The notes: generated by a model from the letters alone, not told the origin. Counted from the first letter of the stretch, positions 34,101 through 46,218 are shown. The stretch: 64,000 bases of DNA from Brachycybe producta (GCA_036925085.1 JAUPFP010000004.1:4354001-4418000), one strand, 5' to 3'. Made by a program: numbers and translations.

Positions 34101-36289
34101 TATTTTTACATAAAAGAAAGATGGTGTAAAACTTCCACGTTAGTAAATACTAAATTCTTTCAACATTAAGTTAATTGTTAATTTTGTAAAAGTAATGAGA
34201 AAATATTTTAATATTCTAAAAAAAATTGTGTGTTTCCTTTTAAAATTTTTGTTGTTGAAAAATCTTGTTAACTTCTCAATGTCACAGTCACAAATATTTA
34301 AAGTTTTATTTATGATTATGAGACGTTTTGTATTTTCTTAAGAAAAACACCTTCTAAGTATTAGTCAAAAATAAAACGTGTAAAATACACAAATTAACTT
34401 GTCAACCCAACTAACTATTTATTAACCTTTAAAATAGTTATTTCATGCCACTTTCTAAGAAAAATGCAAACCAATTTCATAAGATACATCAACGTTGTAA
34501 ACTACTGTTTTTAATTTCTTTGAGTTTTTTCTTTTTAAAAAATTGCGTGTTTTGCTTTAAAATAGTTGTTGTTTTTGCAAATAAATCTCTGAACATAAAA
34601 CTATGCACCGGGCCAAGGATAAGATCACCTGTGGTCATCTCTTACTACCTAACTAGTGGTAGAAATTTGTAATGTTTGAAAATAATTTTCTAAAATTAGT
34701 TAATGTATTTTATTGCACTTCTGAAACCTGAGCAATAAAAAATTATACCACCGGATATTTTCGTCCTTTGAAAGAATTACAAAACAAAAAATGTTTTTAT
34801 ATAGATTATTTTTACTATCAGATAAAAACTACTCATTCTAAACTTATATTACGAAATTCGTAGTATTTCTTATAACCTTATTGTCAACATCTGACATTGT
34901 GCAGAAAAAACTATAAAAATTAAGCAACTCGGTAAAGAATTTGAAGATAAATTTGAAACTAGTGCTTTTATAGATATAAAAAATCGGATTTTAATTTAAA
35001 TCAGATTTCTTAAGTTATTTAAGATATCAATACTCATTTTTATACTTAAAAATCCGTACATGAATAAGTAATCAGCGGTTTATTCACCTGTTAAGCAAAA
35101 TTATTATAAATGTAATGAAGTCATTTCATGGAGGAGAGACAAATTCATTAAAACAAAATAGAAACATTAAAAAAATTCAAAATGTGATTTTTAATAGTGT
35201 TATTCATTTTTGTGATTAAATATCATGATTTAAATCAAGCTGATTTAAGTTGGGAAAAAAATCATTTGATTCAAATCAAGTTCACTTTAATAAAAAATCA
35301 ATTCATTTAAATCAAGATTTAATTAAAAAAAACTGGCAACACCAGAAAAATCAAATGATTTAAATCACATTTTAAAAATTGTTTTCAGAACTTTTCTTAA
35401 TTTTTTTTTCAAGTAAATTTTTTTTCTTTTATGAAATGAATTTATTATAATAATGTGCAGATTGAACAGTTCGTCACGCGTGGAATTTAAGTTAATAAAA
35501 GAGCAATTTTATGACATTTTAAATAAATGAGATTAAAATCTGATTTAAATAAAAAAAATGAATTTTTTTAAATATCTAAAAAAAAAATCCTCATTTTGTT
35601 TAACATCCTGAATCAACTTGGTTTAAATCAATCGACTACATGAATTATCTAACTTATTGGAACTTACACCAATTACATACTGATGTCAGTAACCGAAACT
35701 GCATCATGGAATATTCCGATATTTTCGTTTTTTTTGTCGCAAACACTTCCATCCATACAGAGAAAAAAAAGAAAGATAAAGGAACAAAAAACACCCACAC
35801 AGAAACAAACCAATATTAATTTTATAGTTGACATTCATGTTAACACCTTATATGACATTCTGGACATGCTTCAGTAAAGCTATATAAGTAACAAAAAATG
35901 TGTAAAACTCATTGTTTTTTTCGAAGTACTATAAATATAACTTCGTATTTATTCCATTAACGACAATTAAATGGACGGATGTTCAATTCAGACAATTGCC
36001 GTACCTCACTACAGCCGTAGTCCCAACTTGACAATCAAAGGCACTCATCCAGACCAATATCAAGATAACATTCACATTTTCATACTGATAAACTTTTTTA
36101 AATTAATAATAATTCATATAATTATTCTTTAGTAATTGGTACAAATAGGTTGCGATGACTTAGACAATAAGTACATTTGAATAATTGCATAGAAATATAA
36201 TCGTAAAAAATACACAAGTGTCATCTGTTGCATTGAATCACATTGTCTCGGAAACGTTATATAAAAATAAAATAAATAAAAATCTATGT

Positions 36290-39200
36290 TTATATGGAAT
36301 TGTATCCTGAATTACGAGATTCGGCACTCGAACCAAAAAGAGTTGCTTCTTCTGAAAGCAACAACGTTGTTAATTCAAATAATTCAACTTTCGACATCGT
36401 CGGGAGCAATTTCCATTTCAAAGATTTAAAAATTTAAGTTCTTTCAAACATACCTAAATGGCGATGCTTTAGTTTCCTTGGTACAAATGTTAGAAGAGCG
36501 ATCAAAGCTGCGATTGCAGCTGCACCACATCCACACGACAAAACAAACTTGTAATAGTACGATTGTTGGTGACAGCTAACTCTGAAACAAAATCGATCAC
36601 TGGTAAATCGCGCATGAACTAGGCGAACCAAACCTGTAATGCAGGGTGGCAGTGATTTAAATCACATTGATTTAAAACATGATTTAAATCAAATGATTTT
36701 TTAAAATAAATCAAATAATTTTTTAAAATAAATCAAATGATTTTTTTAAAATAAATCAAATGATTTTTTTAAAATAAATCAAATGATTTTTTTTTAAATA
36801 AATCAAATGATTTTTTTAGAAAAAATTTACATTTATTTAAACATTAAAATTATGCAATAAAAATAAAACAGTTCCCAGCATTTTTCTCTATGTTTATAAA
36901 ATAAAGTCCGGTGGTAGTCCTTTCATTAATGCATTATTTTTTGGAAGATATACTTGAGGAAGTATCCCCAATTGACTGGTGCAAAAATCATTAGAGGATT
37001 TTTACGGTGTTTGGAAGTCTGTTGGGCCCTCCTTGGAATATTTATATAACTTCGAAAATTCATTGCAAGTGATTTATGGGTTTTTATTGGGGGAATGGAA
37101 CTGTTGGAATCGATGCATTCCCAGAAAAGTCTGGAATGCAGGGATGTTTTCATTTAGAGTGTGGAATGCATGCTTCAAAAGTTACATCAGTTCGTAGTGG
37201 GCGTCATTGAAGTGTTTCTATGATTCCTCATACATTTGTAACTTCGAAAATTCTTTGCATGTGAACTAGAAGAGCGGGAATGGAACTGTTGGAATCGATG
37301 CATTCCCAGAGATGTCTGGAATGCAGGTATGTCTTCATTTAGTGTGCGCAATGCATGCTTCAAAAGTTACGCCGTTCAGAGTGGACGTAGTTGAAATGGT
37401 TCTTCATGAAATTTTAACTTTGAGAATTCATTGCAAGTGATTTAGAGGTTTTTACAGTCCTCGAAAGTCTGTTGCGCCCTCCTGAGTTCATTTCAGTGCT
37501 TTTCTTAGCATCTGGAAGACTCATTTCTTGACATTTTTTTAAAATATGGAATATTGGAATATTTATAGAACTTTGAAAATTCATTGCAAATGAACCAGAC
37601 GAGCAGAAATGGAACTGTTGGAATCGATGCATTCCCAGAAAAGTCTGGAATGCAGGGATGGTTTCATTTAGAGTGTTCATGAAAAAAATTCGTCTATTTG
37701 TTACGGCTTTGCAAGCGCGACAGAGCGGGTTGTACGTCACTCGGTCCGAAAAGCTTCAAAAGCACAAGGATTGAAGAATTTTTAAAATTTGAAAAAATGG
37801 GTCTTTGGCTTTTTTTCAAAAAACGGCCAAAAATTGAAAAATATATAAATGCTCTAAAAATGCTCAGGAGCGCTCAACTGACCCCAAAAGTCCCCCTTTT
37901 TCTTGTGGAAGACGCGTTCATGACAGTTTTCACTATGGCACCTTAGCATGGACCACGGATATATTTAAAATTCGCTATCCGGCCCACACTGTTAATGAAG
38001 TTGCACATGCCTGGTTTAAACTTTTGTTTTCATTCGTAACTTTAGTTATGACCCTTTGCAATTACGAATATGCATATATATTGCGAGAGTAGACCTACAA
38101 TGGCAGTGGTACAGAGGGCAGGCGCCACCCTCAAGTTTTTCCCGGTAACATTTTACAAGTCCAGTCCGGGCCTGGAGAGACGGATTTTCCGTTCGGCAGA
38201 TGTTAGAGAACCAACTTTTTGATGTACCGCCTCGCGAGCGAATTTTGTAAAAGTTTGCAAACAGCTCTAGCTACTATTACTAACTATTCGCAAGCTCCCA
38301 TCTAAACCGGGTTTTGTTTCTGTTCACGAACTGTTCGTGGGCTTGGTCTATTCGCGGCTTAAGAAGTTAATTTTAAAAGAAATAATTGTGAAAAGTGTCT
38401 TAGGATGTTCGTTTACTCTTCTAGTTTACAATGAATCTCAAAATTATTTCTTAACTCAATTCAAACTAGAATTATATTTGGATCGCTGAACTCCACATTA
38501 ACCCGAGAAATTCCCTTGAAACCACAACGAGAAAGGAAAAAAAACTCACTGATGAGGATGAAAATTTTGAATGAGAACTATTGCTAATCCGTTCGATAGT
38601 TTGTCCGTAAAACTCATTGCGCCGTATACAAAAGCTCCACTCTCCTATGAAATTGAAAAGAAAAAATGGTAAAAGCTTCAAAGAATTAGTCGTATTGTTA
38701 ACGGAAGTAATGAAATATTTGGTGTACAATGTTCGTTCCGATCAAATCCGCCGTGATCGACAAAGAAGTGATGAGCATTGTCGAACCTCCGATACCAATG
38801 AGTACGGCAACAAAGTAGAGTTGGGTACTGGCGTAGTTCGAACCACTGCCAAAGTAGATCCAAACGCAACCCGATAAACCGATAAGTGCCCCAAAAACAT
38901 ATGTCAACTGAACGACGAAAGAAACACATCGATTCAACAATAATCAGCATTTCATACAAGTAACTGAATTAAGCTACAATTATGCTCAATGAATGGAATG
39001 AAGCTTTCTCTTAACTTCTCCACGTAACATGAAAATGACGAAACTAAGGCTCACTTAAGAGCCTAGACACACTCAAGGGTGCACGTGCTGCAGGACACCA
39101 CAGACACGCAATCGCAATCGCTTCTTGAAATGCTGCGGCCAGGTTTTTAAGGAGGTTTTTATTTTATGCTCTTAATTTACAATTATGCTAATTTGCTCCA

Positions 39201-42200
39201 CCAATTTTAAAGGTCCATTTTGCTGACAGCATTTCAGTTCTTCAGAAACATCTTTGAGCTTTAAGAAAAATTACGTGTATTCGTCACTATGTTCTTCAGA
39301 TAATTATAGTTTCTAATTGCCATTTGTTTGCTAAAGCCATTTCAGTAACTCTGGAACATCTCTCACGTCATGTGAAACTCGAGTGTCTAGGCTCAATCAA
39401 AGAAGAAGTCTTCGCATCGTAACTTCGACTTGAACTCCCTCAGCAGAGTTCTAGTTGAAATTTAGGAGTTGGAACACACAGAACCACTTTTGGTTGGCGA
39501 CTTCGACTGCATAATGAAGTCGAGCTGTCGTCAAAATCGACCACTTTGAACCTTTCCATCAAAAAATACGTTGTGAATACGTTGCAACCAGAGCCGAACC
39601 TCCTGCAACTTCGTTCTCCAGTCAAAGTTCTCAACCAAAAGTGGTCTCTGTGCCAAGTTTCCTTCTTGATAAATGTTTACTGTTGGATTACTGATCAAAA
39701 TCTCTAAACTAATGTTTTCCTTTTATAAATCATACAAAAAGATGAAAACCTCTCTTCCAGCTCGCCTATTGAGCATTTTCATGAAGAAAGATGAGGTAAA
39801 TCCCGCAACGTACATAACTAAAGGAACAATGGCAATACTATCCTGAAAACAACACAAAAACGTTTCAAAACTCCAGTGATCTCGGAAACGCAGAAGAAAA
39901 AACGAAGACACGAACTTCTCGTAACTGAAGAGTATCCTGAAGATAGAGTGGAATGTAAACCTGAGCAAGATTGACGAAGAGACGAGTAAACATGTATACA
40001 AGTCCGACCTACGAAGAAACAAAATACAAATAATTTGCTACAAGCCAAAAGCCGCGTTATCTGTTGAATAGAAAAACTTTGGGATGCTTTTTACTTACTT
40101 GATAAAAATGGGATTCTTTGAACCAATGCCTCCATTCTTTCACAACTTTCGAAGTCCTTTCGTTTTCAATTATCGTATTCTCTATTTCGTCATCGTCTTT
40201 ATTCTGAATACCGACATTTGATGTCATTTTTCTTTCTTTGACTCCCAAATGAAACAGAACCGACTGAGTTAACCCAATCGCCGTAACTATAAAGACAATG
40301 TTCTACACAGAAAACAAAAAAAAAGTTATAAAAATGAAAGCCTGTCGTTTTAACATTGTAAAGAGTGGTTTAGAAATACTTGAAACTTTGATGCATCTTC
40401 GGGTCCGATCCTCTCGTGCTCTTTGGAATGTGATGCGTTTCCGGTCAAGCCGAGAATACCCCACGTTATACTGTAAACGCAAACGTTTGAGACAACCGTA
40501 AAAGCATACCTACGACAACAAGAACACAAATGGTAACGAAGCAGCCAAATCGGAAATCAAATCGAAACAGAACAAAACAAACGAAATTGAAGTCTTGAAG
40601 GTCTATTCACATGTATCAGTGACGTGTCAGTCCCGTTTCAGTTCAGAATCAGTGGCATCCATGCCGTATCTTTGACGCCTATTCACACAAATATCCGTAC
40701 AGTTTTGAGTCAGTGATTTTCAAGACTTGCCGTCTCGAAAATCACTGACTCAAAAGTTTACAGAATTGACTTTTCGTCATCAATGTTTTTGACTGACGAT
40801 GCGTCCGTGAAAAAATAAAAAAAAATCGGCGGCGACGATATAGAAAATCACGGTATACTGATACCGAACTGAAGACTGAAGGCTAAAGTAAGACACTGAG
40901 CCGGACTAGTGTAGATGTGTCAATTGAAATCCTAAGAAACGATATTTTTATCACTGATAGTGAAGCATTTTCACGGAACTTAGCGGACACGTCACTGATA
41001 CGTGTGTGAATAGACCTGAAAGTGTGTTTGTAAACTTTGCATATTAACAAATTTAAAAATAAAATTTTTATTGCAATTTTAAAGTGTTTGATGTTTATTT
41101 TTCACTTCAAGTTATCGTGAAAAATATCGAAATGAAAATAGTCTCAAAGAGGCTTTCGTAGATGTTTTTCCTTGCCTAGGCGGCAAGGCGGCATATGCCG
41201 CCTGCGCCGGTCGTTTTGACGCCTATTTTATTTTTTCGAAAAAACTTTTTTGTTTTTAAATTTTCGAAAAAAAAAAATGTTTTTCAATTTTTTTTTTAAC
41301 GTCAATGATTGTGAAGTTCAGATGGAGTTATAATATGTATATTTTAATAAACTAAAACCTTCAAAAAAAAAAAAAAAAGTAAAAAAATGAAAATCTTCCA
41401 ATCTGATCTTGGAAAAGCACTGAAGGAGGGAGGCCCCAACAGACTTCAGAGGACCATAAAAACCCATAAATTCAAAAAAAGTAAAAAATGAAATTATTCA
41501 TGTGGATATTTTCAAAAAAGTTTTTCTCGCATTTTTTTTCTAACATTGTTTTTCTAATATTCTGTTCTAACATTAATTTTTTTCGAATATTAAAGTTCTA
41601 ATTGAAAAGCAAAGAGCTAATTAACTCATCAAATGGACTGTTTTTTATAGTGGGGGGGGAGGAGAGGGGTTGTGGCACCGATGCAAAATTTTGCCCACCA
41701 AAAATGTTGTACCCAGGTACGTCCCTGCACATAAACGCGTCACGTATACTTTCTTTTTAAACATTACGAAACAAATTGAAATTGTTTTCAAAACTATAAT
41801 GGTAAAAGATGACGCTAGAAGTTTTTTCATGACGATATCTTGAAAAATGAACAATTTATAGTTCAGTTTGAAAATGACCTGTTTTTAGCATTTTTCAAAT
41901 TGTAATAAAAACGGTTATTTTTAAAGATATCATCACGAAAAAAAAAATTAACATTATCGCTAACTATTCTAGTTTCTAAAACACTTTGAATTTTTTTCTC
42001 GTAATGTTTCTGCCGAAAAAACGTACGCTTAAGAATCCTAAATTTTCACACAAAAAAATGTGGTAGTCAACAACTGATTTTCAAACTCTGGTCAATTCTG
42101 TGTTTCATTAGCAAATAAAAATTAGATTCGGTAGAATTTTTCATTGTTGATATTTTTCAAAATTTTAAGCAGAAAAAAGTTGAAAAAAATATTGTCTGCT

Positions 42201-43113
42201 TATAAAGGTGAGTCACTTTCCAACTAATACAAAAAAAAACTTATTTTAAAAGATTACGACATGAAAACATCCTTAATTTTCTGTTTTTAAGGAGCAAAAT
42301 TAATAGAAACTAGAAAGGTAACTCAATCACCTAAAGGTATTTTTTCATGTGGATATGCTTCAAAATAAACTTTTTACGACATCAAAAAACCAACAAAAGT
42401 CTACTTTAACGTCATTTAGCTACTATTCTAGTTTCTAACTTTGTTGTTAAGAATCGCATTTGAATCACTTTAAACAATACAATAGAACAGTTCGTAAACC
42501 TGAATGCGTTGAGTTCCGTTCTCTCATTCGGATCATCAGTTAGATCTGGAATCAAAGACAAATGACTGATTTGAGTGGAAGCCCATCCGAATTGAAATAT
42601 GACGACGAAAGCTCCATAATAGATCAACTGAGCGACTTGAGAAGAATGTTCGCAGCCGATACACTTGACGAACAGGAACGGAAAACTACAAGCGACGCAA
42701 ACAGTTCCTATAAAAACCAAATTATTCCCCCCCCCCCAAAAAAAAACAACGAATTAGAAGCGATAATTCAATCTCTTTTGAACGGGCAGCCGTTATTAAC
42801 CAAAAAGATGCCAAGTCTTTCGCCTTCCGTAACGGCACAGAAAGAAACCGTCGTTTCTGTCCGATTCCAAACCTACGAAAGGAGTCGCCAAGGCGTCGGC
42901 CACTTGACCGATCAAGAGAACTATTCCGGCCATTCCATTACTGAATCCTAAAACGAAATGGAAGTAAAGGAGGAGGTAGGTGAACCACATCGATGCGCAG
43001 AGGTCGTTTAGAACGTGTCCAACGCTGTAACATAATTTTTGGTGCCAAACGAGACGTCTCGAGTTGGACGACGACAACAACCGTGATCCTTCATTTAATC
43101 CGTTTTCATCCAT
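36290..43113 (-). CDS. MFSD12: MFSD12-like major facilitator transporter, copy B (10 exons)
   Basis: Reading the minus strand, the exons are 43113..42801, 42707..42500, 40509..40380, 40302..40099, 40008..39916, 39842..39750, 38907..38728, 38644..38550, 36581..36454 and 36351..36290. They join in frame to 501 residues. Family marks are [37 protein letters not shown]...[42 protein letters not shown] and SITADLIG; these are slightly closer to human MFSD12 than copy A. The N-terminus carries EGSRLL (residues 8-13), an acidic dileucine of the [DE]xxxLL lysosome-targeting type. The protein ends in YNSI (498-501), a YxxPhi-type motif. Exon order and every intron phase equal copy A, so the two are tandem duplicates. 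Codons are less AT-rich than in copy A. It is divergent from AMACR. Function is inferred from the family: lysosomal or pigment-granule cystine uptake. Confidence 0.93.
36660..36830. repeat. ATTTAAATCA-type repeat with ~23-bp tandem array (intron 9 of copy B)
   Basis: The stretch starts GTGATTTAAATCACATTGATT, then gives about six tandem units of AAATAAATCAAATGATTTTTTT. Similar sequence is scattered at 34970-35640 and 55220-55250. This is a degenerate low-complexity dispersed repeat. Confidence 0.75.
37080..37690. repeat. Three local copies of a ~50-180-bp repeat (intron 9 of copy B)
   Basis: The block GGAACTGTTGGAATCGATGC, continuing through CATTCCCAGA and TCTGGAATGCAGG, occurs at about 37097, 37281 and 37611. 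The first two copies share a longer context (GTGTGGAATGCATGCTTCAAAAGTTAC and the like) and look like one duplicated segment of about 180 bp. Family-B sequence (about 37440-37530) sits between copies 2 and 3. Confidence 0.7.
37745..37930. repeat. Dispersed repeat, inverted relative to 62110-62275
   Basis: The two stretches share, in opposite orientation, blocks such as AAGCACAAGGATT/AATCCTTGGTGCTT, AAAAACGGCCAAAA and GCTCTAAAAATGC, over about 160 bp with moderate divergence. Neither carries a convincing frame. Confidence 0.65.
39060..39394. mobile_element. Probable MITE in intron 6 of copy B
   Basis: AGCCTAGACAC(A)CTC near 39060-39074 is matched inverted by GAGTGTCTAGGCT at 39381-39393. No clear target duplication was found. 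A further inverted pair just to the right (about 39470-39510 and 39605-39650, sharing ACCACTTTTGGTTG) marks another small palindromic element. Confidence 0.5.
40600..41016. mobile_element. Non-autonomous DNA transposon in intron 2 of copy B
   Basis: The 5' end GGTCTATTCACATGTATCAG and the reverse complement of the 3' end GGTCTATTCACACACGTATC form inverted repeats of about 31 bp with a 2-base indel, ending in CAGTGACGTGTC. The flanking TGAA is identical on both sides (40596-40599, 41017-41020). Interior palindromic blocks (AAAATCACTGACTCAAAA and partner) are present. It is 417 bp with no open frame. The 4-bp duplication does not point to a single superfamily. Confidence 0.8.
41860..42440. repeat. 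Family-A repeat copies in intron 2 of copy B
   Basis: Several oriented and inverted family-A blocks occur here: CTATTCTAGTTTCTAA (twice), AAACTAGAAAGGTAACTCAA, and AAAATAAACTTTTTA with inverted partners. At least two foldback copies appear to lie end to end. Confidence 0.6.
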
Positions 43114-44415
43114 TTTTCGATCAAATTAATAATAAGAACCGAGCCAATTATATCCTGAAATCATAAAAAAATGAACTTGAATACATTTGTTATTTGGAAG
43201 CGACAACTCGAAAGTGAAATTTCATCCTGTTTTTAGTTTGCTTATTCCTTTATGAAACGTTGCTACGCATCCGTAAGGTCCGCAAACTTCATAAGATGTT
43301 TGCTGAACTTACGGAGACTCTCTAAGGGCTACAGAAGGCTCTGCAAAGAGTCCGTAAGGACTTTAAAGAAGTTAAAAGCCAAAAGGAAGGAAAATGAGGT
43401 CAAAATTGGGGGAGTTTTTTAAAGTTATAAAATGAATCATACGGAAAGTTTTGGAGCTTTTTAGACAATTTTTGCACTTTATTAAGTAACTTACATGTTC
43501 ATAATTGGCCACAGTACAAAAGAAATACCTATAGAATAATTAACTTATTGTAGAAATGCCTCAAAAAAAGGCGGAACAAAATAATTGACATTTCCTCCAT
43601 TTCCAGAAACCTATTGCGTCATCTTAACCACGTGCTCGTCATTTATAAGTTCAGTGTACACATGTTTATGAGTGTATTGAGGAAGAATAACCGGTTACGA
43701 TCATCTGCGTTTATTTGCGTACGATGCGTATCGCTATAATTACATAAATATAAGAAATACGTAAGGGTTATCGCAACCGCGAAACTGTACATGGTAACCG
43801 GTTCTTGTTGTGAACTAGATAAGCATCAAGATAACGTCACCATTGAATGAGCCAATCACGGCATAAAGGGAGATGACATACAAGACGAGATTCATTAAGA
43901 TTCGTCAAAATTCACAAAACAGTATATATGTTTTTGGAACGCCTTTTTTATTTCCGCGTTTTAATTAGACACACTAAATGGAACTGAATTCTGAAAATCT
44001 AGTAATAACGCGAATAAAAAGTAAAATTGCTTTCCATACTGAACGCGATTCATCCCCTTGTGTCGCCCCTCTTGAAAGGCTCACAATGCTTTTACCCAAG
44101 TTTATAAGAAAGTTGTCTATTAAAAAAGTGTAAAAAAAGGATGTACTAATATGGCGACTTCAACATACAAATCAAAAGCAAAACGCGCCATATTAGTACA
44201 CATTTATGCAACTTAAGCCAGCGTCAAATTCCTGATGTCAGGTTATAATACCGTGGCAGTGCTCAATACCTGTGTCCGACAGCTGCTGTCATCTAGTGGT
44301 TGAAAATATAACTAATAGTTTTTAAATCGCATGCAAATTATTAATAGACACAAATAATGCACATTTCGTTAATTTTCTTAGGTTCTTGAAAGGTAATTAA
44401 TTACTAGAAAAAACA
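43114..44415. promoter_or_regulatory. Divergent intergenic region between copy B and AMACR
   Basis: Both genes start outward from this 1.3-kb interval, so it must hold both promoters or a shared one. No core promoter element is clear to me. It contains two small inverted repeats: AACCGGTTAC / GTAACCGGTT (about 43689-43803), and TGTACTAATATGGCG / CGCCATATTAGTACA (44142-44156, 44186-44200). Confidence 0.5.
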
Positions 44416-46200
44416 ATGGCTCTGAAGGGTATCAGAGTGATAGAATTTGCTGGGTTGGCTCCAGTTCCGTTCTGTGGTATGATTTTAAGCGACTTTGGAG
44501 CTAATGTCATTCGCATAGACAGGGTAAAAACCAAAAAAGGTTACGTTAAATCCCTTAAAATCCATGTAATTAATTAATAGTTAATTAATAATGATGATAC
44601 TTGATTGTTAGACAAAAGAAGCTCTGAATGTGGATCGTTTGGCAAGAGGAAAACGCTCCATTTCGATTGATATAAAACACGAACGCGGACTGAACGTCGT
44701 TCGAAAACTGTGTTCCAATGCAGACGTCCTCATAGAACCCTTTCGCAAAGGTCATAAGGTCACCAGTGTAACTTTCCACACCTGTCATGAGTTATGACAA
44801 CTATTCATACCTGCCTCATCCTAAGAAGAAGCTTGTGACGTCAGAAGGGTTGACTGAAAATTTAGGATTGTGTCGTTTTGTCTGATAAGAAAACAGTTCA
44901 CGAATCCTTGGATTTAAAACTGTCTTAAACGTTTGATGTTATTTCTATTATCAGACTAAATGACACAGTCCTAAATTGTGACCAAATTCAATGACGTCAC
45001 AAGGGGCAGATGAGGCAGGTATACCTAACCATAGGTGGTCACCTTATAAAGATAATAATCTACTACTTCTCTCCTAAACTGGCTGTTTTGTTTACAGGAG
45101 TCATGGAAAGACTTGGTTTGAGTCCCGATTCGCTTCTTAAAACGAATCCTAAGCTCATTTATGCCCGATTGACAGGATTTGGACAAAGCGGTCCGTATTC
45201 GAAAGTTGCTGGACACGACATCAATTACATTGCAGTTGCAGGTAAGTAGAAAATCCATCGTTAACACTTATAAAAGGAAACACTAACGATGAATTCGATT
45301 TCTAAATAGGTGTGTTGTCGATGATCGGACGGAACGGAGATAAACCGATAGCTCCAATTAATCTATTGGGTGATTTCGCTGGAGGTGGACTCATCTGTGC
45401 TCTGGGAATTGTTTTAGCTTTGTTTGAACGAACCAGATCGGGCCTCGGACAAGTTATCGATGCTAATATGGTTTTTAAAAAAACTTGTAGCTACACTTGA
45501 AATAATAAAATAATTAATTAAAACACTTGTTTCGTCTTAAAAGGTGGAAGGTTCTGCTTACATCGGAAGTTTCCTTTGGACGTCGAGAAATTTGGGTATT
45601 TGGGAAAACGAACGAGGTAAGAACCTTCTCGACACTGGAGCTCACAACTACGATACGTACGAAACGAAAGACGGAAAATATGTTGCAGTCGGAGCCCTCG
45701 AACCACAGTTCTATTCGAAATTAGTTGAAGGTTTGTCCGGTCTCTAACTCCGTTATCCTTTTAACAATGTCATTGCTAAGGTCACCTTTTTTTTTGTAGG
45801 ACTTGGATTAAGTTCAGACTTTTCTATGGATGACAACGAAGTTGCAGCAAAGGAAAAATTATCTTCAATCTTTGCGACGAAGACGAGAGACGAATGGATG
45901 GCCTTGTATGAGGGAACGGACTCTTGCGTCACTCCGGTTTTAAACATCGACGAAGCGGTCGTTCATCCTCATAACAAAGAAAGAGGAACGTTCGTGAAGA
46001 ACTCTAAAGGGTGTTACGAGCCGAGACCAGCACCGATGCTTACGAGGACTCCGGGAGAAGCCAGTCCCGTAAGTCCGATACCGGGTCAGCACACTGAAGA
46101 GATACTTCGAGAGATTGGATATTCTCATTCGGAGATCAAACAACTTGAAAAGGAACAAATTATTGCAATTAATAATAATATTCCAAGTGGAAAATTGTAA
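44416..46200 (+). CDS. AMACR: Alpha-methylacyl-CoA racemase (6 exons)
   Basis: The exons join(44416..44523, 44612..44750, 45098..45241, 45310..45470, 45544..45730, 45800..46200) give 379 residues; human AMACR has 382. The enzyme belongs to the class III CoA-transferase fold family and interconverts R and S 2-methylacyl-CoA esters, allowing beta-oxidation of branched fatty acids and sterol side chains in peroxisomes and mitochondria. The start [20 protein letters not shown] is typical. GHDINY puts the catalytic His at 122, LLGDFAGGG puts Asp at 152, and GALEPQFY puts Glu at 237, the same numbers as in the human enzyme. All splice junctions are GT-AG and keep frame. The C-terminus is SGKL, a weak match to a peroxisomal SKL-type signal. 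The gene appears intact, and intron 2 is nearly filled by a palindromic element. Confidence 0.96.
44754..45047. mobile_element. Palindromic MITE filling AMACR intron 2
   Basis: The left end (ATAAGGTCACC...) and right end (reverse complement ATAAGGTGACC...) are inverted repeats. Similarity continues inward through CATACCTGCCTCATC / ATACCTGCCTCATC, GTGACGTCA and TTTAGGA(T/C)TGTGTC. It spans about 294 of the 347 intron bases and begins 3 bases after the GT of the 5' splice site. I could not define a clean target duplication. Confidence 0.65.
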
Positions 46201-46218
46201 TTGTTAAGATTATTTTCA

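Larger units (their letters stand above)
22864..36289. other. Intergenic DNA between the RTE element and MFSD12-like B
   Basis: There are about 13.4 kb with no supportable gene. The open frames are short and AT-driven, and none matched a family I know. Repeats seen include a family-A copy (about 23100-23220), family-B repeat (about 23220-23340), a tandem palindromic pair (23925-24285), a CAAGA/GATC repeat (about 26880-27200), a minisatellite (27965-28150), a GCC-rich patch (28330-28370) and ATTTAAATCA-type repeats (about 34970-35640). The 3' end of MFSD12-like B should lie just left of 36290; an AATAAA on the minus strand occurs near 35946-35951. Confidence 0.5.

Noticed and set aside
38617-38877. 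An 86-codon plus-strand open frame
   Set aside because: Antisense shadow of exons 7 and 8 of MFSD12-like B.
42562-42951. A 129-codon plus-strand open frame
   Set aside because: It is antisense to exons 1 and 2 of MFSD12-like B and crosses their intron; no family resemblance.
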